Below are positions 1-11,413 of a stretch of DNA of 64,000 bases, piece by piece. The notes beneath the pieces are model-generated. The model worked only from the letters and a program-made list of their open reading frames with translations, was not told the DNA's origin and did not search any database. Origin of the DNA: Seminavis robusta (lineage: Eukaryota; Bacillariophyta; Bacillariophyceae; Naviculales; Naviculaceae); contig CAICTM010000005.1 in the NCBI GenBank assembly GCA_903772945.1, forward strand, positions 177,001 through 241,000. Direction: 5' to 3'. The position numbers and the translations under genes are program-made. Numbering within the stretch: position 1 is the first letter of the stretch; each line of letters starts with the position of its first letter.

Positions 1-827
1 ACTAGAGGCTTGAGTCCCAATGCCAACGATCGACTCAGCACGTATTTGGTTTGCGTCATGGGGCCTTCGCCGGCATCGACCAACAGGCACACTCCATCCA
101 CCATGCTCAATATACGATCGACTTCCCCCGAAAAATCGGCATGGCCGGGAGTATCGACACAGTTGATTGTAATAGTATCATCGGTACTGCTGCTGTTGTA
201 CGTTAATCGAGTCACTTTGCTGGTAATGGTAATGCCACGTTCTTGTTCCAATTCTCCCGAATCCATCAATCGATCCGACAAGCCATCTGCCGCCTGCGTC
301 GTTGCCAAGAGTTTGTCGACCAGTGTCGTCTTGCCGTGATCGACATGAGCTGCAATTTTAAGGCAAGAAAAACGGATAATCCGTGAGAAAAATGAATGGA
401 ATGGAATGAAATGAAACTCCTGAAACTTCCATAGGATAGCTCCACGAACATTCTATTCTACATAATAAATGTCAGACATACCAATAATGGCCACATTTCG
501 AACCCCAGGGCGATGGCCAATGGTAAAACTTTCAGGAGTATCGCTGTCGCTGTCGTCACTGTCCGTGTTGGGAGCTGTAGAGGAGAAACATCTTGTTGAC
601 AGCTGGCGATGATTAAGGGATGAAGACGCATGGCTCGTCGTCGCATATGACAGCAAGGAGGATACTCTCCTCAAGGCCTTTTCATGACAACGTCCATTGT
701 CGGAACAAACAGAATCTTGTGGTTGGAGTTCCCATGAGAAACTAGTATTGGCCGATGATAAGAGACGAGAAACATTGGCTGCATCAGGGCGACGGCGCCG
801 AAACTGGTGAACGGCAGAACGGATCAT
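1..827 (-). CDS. BipA/TypA-type translational GTPase, N-terminal part (runs off the left edge)
   Basis: Ribosome-binding GTPase of the BipA/TypA family, read on the minus strand. Exon 1 is 827-482, the intron 481-350 (GTATGT...CAG), and exon 2 starts at 349 and leaves the window. The first ATG in frame is at 827. Residues 1-100 are rich in Arg and Ser, like a mitochondrial presequence, followed by an acidic Asp/Ser stretch. The splice rebuilds [15 protein letters not shown], the G1 P-loop, at about residues 110-124. Further on are a [16 protein letters not shown] switch region and DTPGHADF (G3), then [13 protein letters not shown] and a [13 protein letters not shown] stretch that favour BipA/TypA over EF-G or LepA. 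The intron falls inside the P-loop codon. Organelle targeting is inferred; a plastid destination is less likely because no signal peptide is evident. Confidence 0.85.
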
Positions 828-3453
828 GGTTTTTGTGGCTCTCAAGCAATATTAAGACAACGGATCAATGCTACATGTACTTCTACAACAACAACGCACT
901 GCGTTGGAGTGAGAAAATAGTGACGATGTTGTTCCAAGAGGCAATGACGACAAAAAGATTTTGGATGGCAGAGAGCCGAAAAATGATTCCGATCCGGACG
1001 AAGGAAGGACATCGTGGGAGATCAAAGTGGAAAATATATGAGTCGGTTGAGCTGTTTGTTGACAATACACCGAACGTGGAAATTAGGTAAATCGTGGGAA
1101 AATGGAAATTTAACGTGGAAAACGGAACGTGGGTGAAGCCATGCAGGAACTCCCGAACAGACAAGTAGTCTAGTGAACATGTACATTGTAGTCGAACTGT
1201 TTTGAAGGTCTCTTCAAAGCTTCCATCGTTCATGCCGAAACTACCACCTGGCTAGCTAGCTGGCCAGCTAGTAGGCCATAGCTGGATGCTGTCGAATACT
1301 GCAATACTGCCTGCATGACACGAGCGAAGCCTGGTATACAGCCAGCCATGATACATGTACTGGTGTAGTATTTAGTTGGGTTGACTGACTGATCCTTTGC
1401 ATGCTTGGGCAGCCAGCTTGCATACTGTACATCCTGCCGCCTGCCTAGGTCCTCGCTCCCTTGCTTGATATGCTACCGGTACCGTACACCAGCCAGAAGA
1501 GGAGGTGTCGGTCTCGCTGATGGTGCCAGCCTCCTCCTGAACCGTGGCGGAACATGCCAGCCAGCTGCCACTTTCGCAAAGGGGCGCTGCTACAGTCACC
1601 TCTTGCCGGCTAATCTTGATTGCTTTTGTCTCAAAGCCTATTGTCAGAACAGACAGCTGGACAACATGATGAAGAAAAGCCAACCACTCAAAGCTGGTTT
1701 GGAGGATTATGGATTGCCATGGATCAAGCGTGAAGTCACCAAGTGTGCCACCAGCCACCATCCCGATTTGATGCATGAGGATTGACAGGAGCGTATCTTT
1801 TGGGGTTGCTCACCTCAACCAGAACAGAAGCAAGAAGATAAGAAGATGATTGCCGGTTACCCTCCATCATCCAAACAACGATCAGCCAGATTGTGGTGTT
1901 CGTTTACAGCCGGATCAAGATTGGGTGTGACCATGCATGCATCCAGCATGTACCGGTACTAATACAGCTCCGGCACCCGGCACCATGCACATTGCGTCCA
2001 TCCGAATGTCCGAACAGCTTTCAATGGCACCATTCCAGAAAGCTGGCGTTCTTACAATGCCTCCTACGGTATGACTTCATGTCATTGCAACCATCCTCGC
2101 CCCTCACCAAACAGGCAATAGCGGCACTACAACTATGACTGTGAAAACTGAATACATCACTTAGTCTACTTGATCGAAAAAGTCAGTCGGGTAGCCATTC
2201 TTGAAGTGTTAATGAGTTGAAATGGACAACAACAGTTAACGGATAACCGGAGGCGAAGGAGTCTTTGTACCTGGGCACCTGGGCCCAATCATCTCTAACA
2301 AGCACTCTTGCTTCAATCAGATGCATTCTCTCGAGATATCGAGATATCTTAGCAGCCTGGTGCCAGGTCTTAGGTTACTAACTAGCTCTCAGGTTTTATG
2401 GTAGCTTTGGCTGTAGGTCTTGAGAAGAATGTTGGTTCTCTTGTGGTTTTCCTTGAAGGTCTTTGAAGTGCTTTGAACGTGTCGATTGTTGTCTACGGGA
2501 AGTGCAATAGCCAATAGCCGAATAGCCTGGGTTATTGCTTGACGCTAAGCAGCTGGTTGCTGCCAAGAATAGTGACCGCAGACAAAAACAAACAAGTTCT
2601 GGCTGGCTAGGCGACTCAGTGACCTAACGCGGTTTTGCACCCAGGTGGTGATATATAATATGAGCTGTGAGATGGCTGATGCTGGAAGATGGGCAGTAGC
2701 AATGTTTGGATCTCTTGGGTTGAGTTGCTGGTTGCTGGTCCAATTGTCTGAACATTTTTAGTCCTAGTCCGCAGCGTGGAATGAGAGGAAGGTGTGGACG
2801 CATTCCCCGCCACGATTTCACGATTCTCAAACCGATCTGGATCTAAACCTCGCACTTACAGAAGAAATGGAGAATGCGTGATAATCATTTCTGCCACGTA
2901 CAATTTCAATGGTTCTTTCTATTTAACCAAAAAGCTTGAAAAAGTCATTATGAATCCTAGCATTACTTAATCGGAGGTCATTTCAGAGTTCGTTCGCTGA
3001 GGTGGCGGGTTGCCACCTCAGAATTTGATTGCTGGTTAACTGCCCAGACAATACAGCTGGAGGTTTAGTACCAGTACAGTTCTCTCGACCACTATGGGAT
3101 TCATTTGTATTTATGGATATGCTGCGTTGAAGAGTTTTGACGCCTAATTAACAGTTTTTTGACGTAAGCAGAAGCAACGTAGCGGGCGGGATACGGCCAA
3201 ATTGTTTGTGCCACGTAACCCCTCAAGGTTCTCGACCACATGCAACATTCTCACAATTTCACCTCCCTCCATCGCAAAAGCACCTTCACGCTCTAGCTTG
3301 ACAGCAGGTTTCATCTTGTCAATCAAAGTAAAAACACAGCAACGAACCTCGCCTTTTGCCGCTTCTTCTTGCTCTACTACTACTCTACTAGTTTGTCAGT
3401 AATCGACTTCCAATCTCTTCTTCCTTGTCATACTACAAACAAACATCACAACC
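828..3453. other. Intergenic, no supported gene
   Basis: Open frames here (for example 1405-1785 + and 1372-1776 -) overlap on opposite strands and show no recognisable domain. The stretch contains CTAGCTAG-type and TACCGGTA-type palindromic strings near 1247-1275, 1475-1490 and 1950-1962. The last 150 bases are probably the 5' UTR and promoter of the ankyrin gene. Confidence 0.5.
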
Positions 3454-4803
3454 ATGTCCACATCTCGTATTCCCCTCGGCTTGCAAGCTGTATTCCTCGC
3501 CTCCAACAGAGGAAAGGATGTCAACAAGCCTCCTCCCGAAAAGGCTGCCTCCAAGACGTTTGCTCGCGGCTGGATGTTCCAAGGACTGCGAACCGGCACA
3601 AAGACTCGCCGCTCCAAGGGTTCCAAGAAACATGACCGTCCCGAAAAGGTCAAGCAATTCTCCAGGTAAGCTTGGATGAGCTCTCCTCTTCTTTTAAAAT
3701 GGTTTTGTCGAAGCTAATCTCACCTCATCTATCTTGTTTGCTTCTCTACTAGCAGCGTCTCCAGCGACACTTCCCACACCAGCGTGGGTAGCATGAACGA
3801 TGAAGAGCCCGTGGCTCAGATCCGCAACAAGACCATCAAGGTGATCACTCAGCCAACGGAGCCCGCGAAAGCTAAGACTGCCAGTGGCCGTCCTCCCATG
3901 AGTCCTCAAGCCTATTTGGATGTCATGATCCACTCGCGCGGATACTCCACCCGCCGCTACCGTACGCTCCAGACTGGCTACTACTCCAAGCCCACCGAGT
4001 TCCAGCAGGCCAGTTACCACGTCAACTTGGTCAAGATGGTCCGCAATCACGATGTCGCCAAGTTCAAGGCCGTCGTGGGTGCCGGAATCTCCCCCAATCC
4101 TTGCAACTGTTACGGTGAATCGCTATTGCACATGGTCTGCCGTCGTGGTGACTCGGATCTGCTCCAAATCATGTTGGATGTTGGCAGCAGCGTGCAGGTG
4201 GCCGATGACTACGGTCGTACTCCACTCCACGATGCGTGCTGGGCGGCCACTCCCTCGTTCGACACGGTCGAGAAGATTGCCAACCGGGACATCACCCTGT
4301 TCCACATGACGGACAGCCGTGGTGCCGTGCCTCTTTCCTATGTCCGAAGGGAACACTGGCCTCAGTGGATTGAATTCCTCGAGTCCAAGAAGGATACCTG
4401 GTGGCCTCCCGTCCGTGGTGTCGACCAACCTTCCGTCTTGGTCGATGTGGCTCCCAATGAAAAGCCCATCCCCGAACCAGTCAATGCACTCAGCATGGAG
4501 CTGGCGGGTATGGTGGCATCTGGGGTCATGACACCGGAAGAAGCTCGCATGCTTCAGGAGGAGGACGCATCCGCCGACAGTTCCGACGATGAAGAAGATT
4601 CCGATGATGAGGAAGAAGATTCCGATGATGAAGAAGACTCGGATGATGATGATGACGACGACGACAGTGAATACGACAGCGACGATGATGACAGCAGCAG
4701 CGATGGCAGCCTTGACGAGTTTGCCGGTATGGGTATGACCGCTGCCGATATGCAGGACATTATGAAGCGTGTTGGATACAACAAGCCTCAACCAGTTCAG
4801 TAA
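3454..4803 (+). CDS. Ankyrin-repeat protein with an acidic C-terminal tail
   Basis: Two exons, 3454-3665 and 3753-4803, give about 420 residues. The intron starts GTAAGC; its 3' end reads TAGCAG, so two acceptors three bases apart are both usable and in frame. The N-terminal 70 residues are basic. Ankyrin-type repeats lie at about residues 165-290, with GESLLHMVCRRGDSDLLQIM and GRTPLHDACWAA as clear helices. A very acidic Ser/Asp/Glu tract follows (4575-4700, GAT/GAC/GAA trinucleotide-rich), then a short hydrophobic end. Ankyrin proteins of this build are common in diatoms and their partners are mostly unknown. The acidic tail suggests contact with basic proteins or a nuclear role, but that is inference. 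It is convergent with the aureochrome gene. Confidence 0.85.
3666..3752 (+). other. Intron with tandem NAGNAG acceptor
   Basis: GTAAGC donor at 3666; the acceptor region ends TACTAGCAG, so splicing may finish at 3752 or 3755. Either choice keeps the frame and differs by a single Ser codon. Confidence 0.7.
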
Positions 4804-5539
4804 ATGATGCTACGGCTACCACATCAAGTCGACCATGCAATGCATAAGTTAGCGTGTACAAATACAGAATAAGTATTAGGACAAAATTCATATTATTATA
4901 TTGTTTTGAGGCATGTTTTCATTCAGGAATAGCTAGCTAGCAGGAGGACTGAGGGGGGCACAACTGTGCCATCGTGGAAGCAAGCTCCTCACTGGGGACA
5001 TCTTGATCAAGCACATCGATTGCGGGACAAGGTTCACCACACTGGTTGTGGGTGCTTTGGTTGTGAGCTTTTCCCAGCGAGATGATAAGTAGTACACAAA
5101 GATCCAGTTGCATCTTGCGGAGCTACCACGGGAGACCTCACATCGTGGCGACGCGGTGTCCCAAAGGGTCTAAGTACCAGTGTTACGATACCACTACACC
5201 CAATTCACCAACACATTTTATTCCGATTCCACAAATTATCTTTCAGTCAGTGCTTACTTTTACTTAAACTAGTCTTCTTTGTACTGCTGCTGCAACATGC
5301 AAACACATCGCAGCCGGTCTCGTGTTCTCTTGCTATGTAATAATAACTCAATGTATTGTTGTTCCCAAGGACCGGCTGGCTGCTTTTTCTTTTTTCCCAC
5401 ATGCAACTGTATCAACAACAAAACCTCCACAACAAAATGCATCCTCGTATCTTTCTTTTTCCTGGCACAGCGACACCCTCGTATCACTGCCCACACTTGC
5501 ATTCCTCACTTTCATTTCGTTCCTTTCATTTCACTCTAC
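4804..5539. other. Convergent 3' intergenic region
   Basis: Lies between the stop of the ankyrin gene and the stop of the aureochrome gene. It holds the two 3' UTRs and a CTAGCTAGC string near 4931-4940. Frames on both strands at 5270-5640 are pyrimidine-rich with no domain. Nothing else is seen. Confidence 0.5.
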
Positions 5540-7023
5540 CTACTCGGCAGGTTCCTCGTCACCTCCATCTTCTCCACCATCCGTGGCAGCCGCCGCGGCA
5601 TCTTCCTCTTCCTGTTGCTTGGTAATTTGCGCCGCGTACTGATCACTGACCTTGCACTGAACTCCGACAAAGTTGGTGACGGTCCCGGACGCATCTCGCA
5701 ATGCGGCAATAAAGAACTGATTCCAAAAGGTCGTTCCATCGACTCGATAATTGAGCAAACAAACCGACATGTCGTTTCCTTGTTCAATAGCCTTGCGAAT
5801 GTGTTCGACGGCCTTGGGGTCGGTTTCGGGACCCTGCAAGAAACGACAGTTGCGTCCTAGAATTTGATCCAGCGAGTATCCGGTCAAATTCAAGAATCCT
5901 TGACTGGCATAGACAATGGGATTATCGGGCAAGGATGGATCGGTGACGACAAAGTTTTGCTGGGCGGTTTGGAGCGCCTTGATGAAGGAAAAGTCGGGAT
6001 CGTCGAGTACCTTGTTGGCCATGCCACCGGATCCAGCCAACAATCCATCGGGTCCTTGGACGGCATCTCCCTGGACGTATTCCGTAATGAGCTTGTCGCC
6101 TTGATCGTTTCCGAGGCGGGTTTTGATGGAACTCTTGAGTTTATCATTTTCTTCCTTGAGCAGAGAGACACTTTGTTGCAGAGATTCCAAGAGGAACTTT
6201 TTACGAATGCGACTGCGTTTGGCGTGTTCGCGGTTGCGTTCCCTGTTGTGTTGTGAGGAAGAAGGAAATGAATCGAGTAGTCATATTGGGTTGGGTTGAT
6301 CCGAGAAACGAGAGGGGAAGATACGTAGATACAATAGAAAAAGAGGTGAGAATAGAAAGCTCCAGAACGAACTTTCCCACGCACATGGGAAGCATGATAG
6401 TAGCAGCCATCCGCGATTTCCCACACAACACAATCCACTGTGACTCCATCAGTCTCCCACTCATCCGTGCGGTCCAACTCTCATGAAGACGCCAATCCAA
6501 TCCAGTTCAGATCCATCTGGGTTGTTTCTTTTCTTTTCTATTCTTACCTTCGATCGGTCTTTTGTTGTTCACTCATTTTGCGATCCGCCCGCGAGGATCG
6601 CTTTCGCTTGGGATTGGCCGCAAACTGCAAATGATGACGTTCTTGGGGTGTTTTCTTAAAGGGCACCGCCTGCGCCGTGGGGACCGTCTGTGTGGGAGCG
6701 GCTCCCATGACCAACGCGGGTGGTTTGGCTGGATCGGCCAATCGAGTTGTCGCCAATCCTCCTCCTTGTGGCACCGGAACGTATTGTCCGGCCGCATGTT
6801 GTTTGGAAGCGACAATTTGGACATTTTGTCCTTCTCCGGATTGCAACAAGTTGTGTTGATCTTGTTGTTCGCTCAAAAAGACCGTTTCGCCGTCGGGTGT
6901 GAACATGACATCTCCAAAGATATCGTCCAGATTGAGCGTCGAAGGAGTCCCTCGTTGGGCAACCGCCGCGGCGGCTTGCGCCGACATGTTGGCACCCGCC
7001 GTAGTGTACAGTGGCATGGACAT
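5540..7023 (-). CDS. AUREO: Aureochrome (bZIP-LOV blue-light transcription factor)
   Basis: Exon 1 is 7023-6548, the intron 6547-6243 (GTAAGA...CAG) and exon 2 6242-5540: about 392 residues. The chosen ATG begins MSMPLYTTAG; the frame is open further upstream but lacks a better start. An Ala/Gln-rich N-terminal region is followed by the bZIP, whose basic part (RNREHAKRSRIRKK, about residues 161-174) and leucine zipper are rebuilt only by the splice. The LOV domain spans about residues 245-350 and carries GRNCRFLQG with the flavin-adduct Cys near residue 291. Aureochromes bind DNA through the bZIP, and blue light forms the Cys-FMN adduct. The tail is acidic. It is divergent from aconitase X, so one promoter region may serve both. 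The subclass (1a/1b/1c/2) was not resolved. Confidence 0.95.
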
Positions 7024-7450
7024 GGTGGTCAAGATAGTAGTAGTAACAATAGCTACAATAGAAACGAAGATGAGATGATGGATCGTTTGGCTTCCGTCTT
7101 GGTCATGCCCTGCAGCCACAACAACAACAGAATTACAGAACGCAGTGAAAAAGTAGGTTGCAAATCGGGGGCAACCCAAATCAATTCGGGGGAACGTCCA
7201 GCACCAATTCGGATTGTTTTTGAAGAACCCGGAGAAGAAATCATTTGACTGTGGCAAAAACAGTACAAACGATCTTGACACCTCTTTTTTGAAGGACACA
7301 AGAGTCTTGGATACTGTTGACTGGAACTGTCTTTCTTTAATCGATGTGTGATATTCGGCTGACTTGAGACAGTCGAATCGAATAGAATCAAAGATCGTAG
7401 ACGCACTTTTTTCTTTCAAGTGACACTTTCTTTTGTTTTGCTTGCCGACC
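7024..7450. promoter_or_regulatory. Shared divergent promoter region, AUREO / AcnX
   Basis: About 430 bases separate the two divergent start codons and hold both 5' UTRs and presumably both promoters. No TATA box or known element can be assigned with confidence. Confidence 0.45.
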
Positions 7451-9619
7451 ATGACATCAACAACCATCTATGCGGGAGACTTTCTAGTCCAAGGTTCCAC
7501 ATCAACAACAACATCAACAGCCACTAGTCCACTGTTAATATCCGATGTGAGCTTGTCCTTTTGGGGTGGCATTGATCCATTGACGGGAATTGTGGTGGAT
7601 ACGTCCCATCCCCTCCATGGTCACTGCGTCACGGATACCATTTTGTGTCTGCCGTCGGGACGTGGCTCTTGTACCGCATCGCAGGTTCTCTTGGAATTGA
7701 TTTTGAATCGCAAGGCACCCACGGCCTTTGTGTTTCGCGATGTCGATGGATTGGCATGTGTCGGGGCCATTATTGCCCAAGAAGTCTTTCAACAACAAGG
7801 CAATGATGATAGTGATGATGATGATGGTGATAATTATTTGGTGGTGCCGGATATGATTCATGTTGGCACGGATCGATACAATCAACTCTTACAAGAACAA
7901 CAACAACTGAAGCAATCGTCCAGTCAGTCTGGCTGTGTCTTGCCCAATGGAGATCTCCTAGTGGGAAACGATAGCCACAGTGTCGCACAAGCAGTGCAAA
8001 CGTGGAGAAACGACAACAGTGATACTACTGTTACGGCCACTGTCAACAGCGACAACCCACAGCAACTGCAACTGACAAAAGAAGAACAATCCATGCTCGA
8101 CAATGCCACCACGGAAGCCCAACGCATGGCATTCCGAGTCCTTTTTCGGTATGCTCATCTTGGCAAAAACAAGACACACGATGATGACAGTATCGCCTAC
8201 GAAACCATCACACAAGCCCACATTGATGGTTGCACGTATATCGGACCGGGAGGTCTCGCATTCACCCAACGGCTCGTCCAAGCCAATGGTAAAGTACTGG
8301 TGCCCACCACACTCAATTCCGTGTCTGCCGATCGACGACGTCATTCTGCCTTGGGCGTTCCAGAGGACTATGCCAACAATTCCATTGCCCTCGGAGATGC
8401 CTATTTGGCACTAGATTGTCAACCGTCCTTTACGTGCGCTCCCTATTTGCTCACCGCGACAGCCCCCGAATTGGGAGATCAAATTGCCTGGGGCGAATCC
8501 AATGCCGTCGTCTATGCCAATTCTGTGCTGGGTGCGAGAACCGAAAAGTACGCCGATTACTTGGATATTTGCTGTGCATTGACGGGAAAAATTCCCGCCA
8601 CCGGAGTCCACTTGACGCAAAATCGTGTCCCACAAGTGATTCTGGATGCCACGGATTTGTTGCAACAAGTGCTGTCGTCGTACCAAAAAGAAAATGTCGT
8701 CAATTTGGAAATGCTCTTTCCCACTCTGGGACATGTCTGTGGCGGTCTCAGCGATGGCAAGGTTCCCATTTTGGTGGGATTTGACAACGAGGAGTGGGCA
8801 TCCATCATTACCAACGATCACTTAAAGGCGTTTTGTGCGGCCTTTGGGACCACGGGAACGTCGCCGTTGGTTCATATCGAAGGAATCACACCGGAATCCC
8901 AACAAAATGGAGACTTGTTAAAGTACCATGCCGAGGGATCGACCAAGATTGTGACTTGGGAACATTGTCAAGAAACGTTTTCCCTCTTGAACAATAATAA
9001 TACTGGCGATGACGACAACCAACAAAAGATTGACTTGATTGCTTTGGGCAATCCACACCTTTCCGTGCAAGAGTGCCATAATCTCGTCAATCTGATACAA
9101 AAACAAATGTCCCACGACGAAACAGCACCCCCCAAAAAGCATCCCGACGTGCGCATCATGGCCTGCCTCTCCCGGGCCATTCACAGTCAAGCCGAGGAAC
9201 CGATCCAGTTCCTCCAAGACTTTGGTGTGGAATTCATCAATGATACCTGTTGGTGCATGCTGTTGGATCCACCAGTGATCCCGCACGATCCCAATGCCAC
9301 CATTCTCACCAATAGTGGCAAATATGCGCACTACGGACCCGGATTGACCAATCGAAAGTATCGTTACGGGAGTACCGAAGATTGTGTGCATGTGGCGATG
9401 ACGGGAGAATTTCCTGTCAGCACCACAAATGCTGTTGGCAGTGGCTTGCCGTCGTGGTTGCTTTCCAGGTCAACGGTGCCACAGCAACGAAGTTTCAGTA
9501 CCGTGAGCATGGCGGAGCGGGCGCCAGTATTTCAACAGGCAAGAACACCGTTGAAACGTTGGAATGGCCGTTCGATGGGACGATATGCACTGAATGCTGT
9601 AAAGCGAATCGTACGGTAG
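7451..9619 (+). CDS. Aconitase X-like protein (fused small and large domains)
   Basis: Intronless, about 722 residues from the ATG at 7451. The N-terminal part contains the swivelling small-subunit domain (DUF126 type): SFWGGIDPLTGIVVD, HPLHG and LPSGRGSCTAS at about residues 36-75. The rest is the large DUF521 domain, with GVPEDYANNSIALGDAYLAL, SFTCAPYLL and LTGKIPATGVH. Aconitase X proteins are hydro-lyases; the characterised ones act as cis-3-hydroxy-L-proline dehydratase or mevalonate-5-phosphate dehydratase. The family is mainly prokaryotic. This copy has acidic and Gln/Asn-rich insertions (about residues 118-200 and 515-530) and a basic C-terminal extension of about 70 residues. The substrate cannot be told from sequence here. 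A copy of a dispersed repeat begins just past the stop. Confidence 0.88.
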   Translation: MTSTTIYAGDFLVQGSTSTTTSTATSPLLISDVSLSFWGGIDPLTGIVVDTSHPLHGHCVTDTILCLPSGRGSCTASQVLLELILNRKAPTAFVFRDVDGLACVGAIIAQEVFQQQGNDDSDDDDGDNYLVVPDMIHVGTDRYNQLLQEQQQLKQSSSQSGCVLPNGDLLVGNDSHSVAQAVQTWRNDNSDTTVTATVNSDNPQQLQLTKEEQSMLDNATTEAQRMAFRVLFRYAHLGKNKTHDDDSIAYETITQAHIDGCTYIGPGGLAFTQRLVQANGKVLVPTTLNSVSADRRRHSALGVPEDYANNSIALGDAYLALDCQPSFTCAPYLLTATAPELGDQIAWGESNAVVYANSVLGARTEKYADYLDICCALTGKIPATGVHLTQNRVPQVILDATDLLQQVLSSYQKENVVNLEMLFPTLGHVCGGLSDGKVPILVGFDNEEWASIITNDHLKAFCAAFGTTGTSPLVHIEGITPESQQNGDLLKYHAEGSTKIVTWEHCQETFSLLNNNNTGDDDNQQKIDLIALGNPHLSVQECHNLVNLIQKQMSHDETAPPKKHPDVRIMACLSRAIHSQAEEPIQFLQDFGVEFINDTCWCMLLDPPVIPHDPNATILTNSGKYAHYGPGLTNRKYRYGSTEDCVHVAMTGEFPVSTTNAVGSGLPSWLLSRSTVPQQRSFSTVSMAERAPVFQQARTPLKRWNGRSMGRYALNAVKRIVR

Positions 9620-9649
9620 GCAAACGTCCCGTAGTTGATAGGAAAGCAG

Positions 9650-9775
9650 AACACTTTGATGATACAGAAGAGTGAGATAGAAATGTTTTCCTATGAGAGA
9701 GTTAGATGTGTTGTTCAATAGTTTTGCTGTGGTGTAGTCAAGACTCTACTGTATCTTCTGTTGGCTTGCCTGTGC
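9650..9775 (+). repeat. Dispersed 3'-flank repeat, copy 1
   Basis: The stretch from GATGATACAGAAGAGTG through GTGTTGTTCAATA to GTGTAGTCAAGACTCTA recurs at 14913-15040 in the same orientation with scattered differences. Both copies lie just after the stop of a plus-strand gene. Confidence 0.75.
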
Positions 9776-10085
9776 TGTAAGCTTGTTTGGATAAATGAGT
9801 CGAGTCTCGACCAGAGAAGCAGCTGGTAGGTACAGTAAACTGTATTGAGGGCGACACCAAAGGACCAGTCCCAGTGCCATAAACTGGTGATGATTCCTTG
9901 ATTTTGAGAGTGTCCATGATGCGTTTGTGGGTTGTGAGCAGTCTATCAAGGTAGTAACTACCAGCAGCCGCCTTTGAATGTTTGCAATCTCCCCACTGGC
10001 CCTGCAATAATAACAGCACAGTGGAGCAAGGGACATTGAAGAACTTGCTAGCTAGTGTTTTTAAAAAATGGAGAAAGAATTCATG
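9776..10085. other. Intergenic, no supported gene
   Basis: Stretch between the dispersed repeat and the 3' end of the SDR gene. Short frames only; no domain or structure was recognised. Confidence 0.4.
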
Positions 10086-11053
10086 TCAAACGCAAAAGCT
10101 CTCGCACAAATCAAAGAGTTCTTGCGTTTCCTTGGTGAGTCGGTCAAATCCACAGCGGGATGGTTTGGTGCCAGTACCCAGAAACCATCCTCCCGTCGTT
10201 TGGAGCTCATGTTGTTCGTTGTTGTCTAGTAGTCCACACAACAGTGGAAAGGGAGAATCCCGAAGGATTTGGTTGGTGTTGGGAGCGGATGCGTGTAGGT
10301 TGTATCCCAAATCCTTGCTCAAGGTCGTACATGGATCTCCTGGATGACACGCGTTGACCCAAACTCCTTGCTCCAATAATCGTTGGCTCCAGAATCGGCT
10401 GAGCATTCGATTGCATTGCTTGGATTGTCGATAGGCATCATCATTGTCATACTGTACCCACGCCGCTGAAAGGAAATGTCCGTCAAATCGAGGCATCCCG
10501 CCCAAGTGCTGGCTACATTGACGATATGAGTAGTCGTCGCATTCCCTTCCTGGTGTACGGCATAGTAGTAGTCTTGAAAGGCCCGAATCATAAAATGGTA
10601 TCCCAATACATTGGAAGCAAACTGTTTGTCTACTTTTTCCATTGCAATGTTGTTGCCGTCCCTTTGTCGTCGCATCCGGTCCACAAATCGTTGCTGCGGA
10701 GGGCACTCGGCAGCGTTGTTCACCAAGATACCCACTTGGAACAGCTCATCAGTATTGTCTGTATCGCCCAGAACTAAGGATGCTACGCGGCTAGGCAACT
10801 CTTGCACTTGCATCCATTCGCTCAAGTCACACGATGCAAAATGAACTTGGAGCTGTTGGGTCGAAGAGCGCAGAAAATCCCGGACTTGAGTTCCACGATC
10901 CTCGTTGCGACCCACCAGCACCAGTGCATAATGATTCTGATTCTTCTGAGTAGCAACATTTGATAGACTCTCGCTTCTCTGCATGGCAATGTATTCGGCC
11001 ACTGCCTTGCCAATGCCTTGAGTTGCACCCGTTACAATATCCACAATCATCAT
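10086..11053 (-). pseudogene. Short-chain dehydrogenase/reductase (retinol-dehydrogenase-like) with one apparent frameshift
   Basis: The minus-strand frame from ATG 11053 carries the Rossmann motif TGATQGIGKAVAEYIA (residues 8-23), ILVNNAAE and IVNVAST. It then runs out of frame after LTDISFQRRG near 10450-10460. The expected next segment, YDNDDAYRQSKQCNRML with the catalytic Tyr-x-x-x-Lys, follows at once in another frame and stays open to 10086. No GT-AG intron fits the few bases between. The whole would be about 320 residues, normal for this NAD(P)-dependent family. Either the gene is newly broken or the consensus has a sequencing or assembly slip; the coding sequence on both sides is otherwise clean. 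The substrate is unknown. It is divergent from the RING gene. Confidence 0.75.
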
Positions 11054-11413
11054 CGTCTAGCTGGAGTAATAAGATCTTTGCATCTCGTCTTATCTACTTT
11101 TGTGGGTGTGAAGTCTTCGTAAACTAGCTGCTAGACTAGCTAGCAGCCGATTGCCCTAAAAGAATACCATAAAATATTATTGCTATTATTTTCCACGACG
11201 CATTTGGACGAAAAGCTGACCAAGGACGAGACAGAAACAACAACAGAAAGCTTTGGTACTACTGTAGCTGGCTGGCTAGTACCTACATCCTTCGGTTACC
11301 TTGGCAGTAGTTCCACAGATTGGTTGGCCTGGGAGGAGGAGTCGAGTCCATCGAAAACGGGGTTTCCACGTTGCCACAATTATTCTTTATAAACAGATCG
11401 ACCACTCAGTACC
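11054..11413. promoter_or_regulatory. Divergent promoter region, SDR / RING protein
   Basis: The 360 bases between divergent ATGs include CTAGCTGCTAGACTAGCTAGCAG near 11125-11148 and a TTTATAAA string close before the RING gene ATG. Regulatory function is inferred from position only. Confidence 0.35.

Noticed and set aside
1372-1785. Overlapping frames of 126-134 residues on both strands
   Set aside because: No domain, and both strands are equally open; chance frames in intergenic DNA.
4123-4791. 222-residue minus-strand frame with Val/Ile runs
   Set aside because: Antisense of the acidic tail (GAT/GAC runs) of the ankyrin gene.
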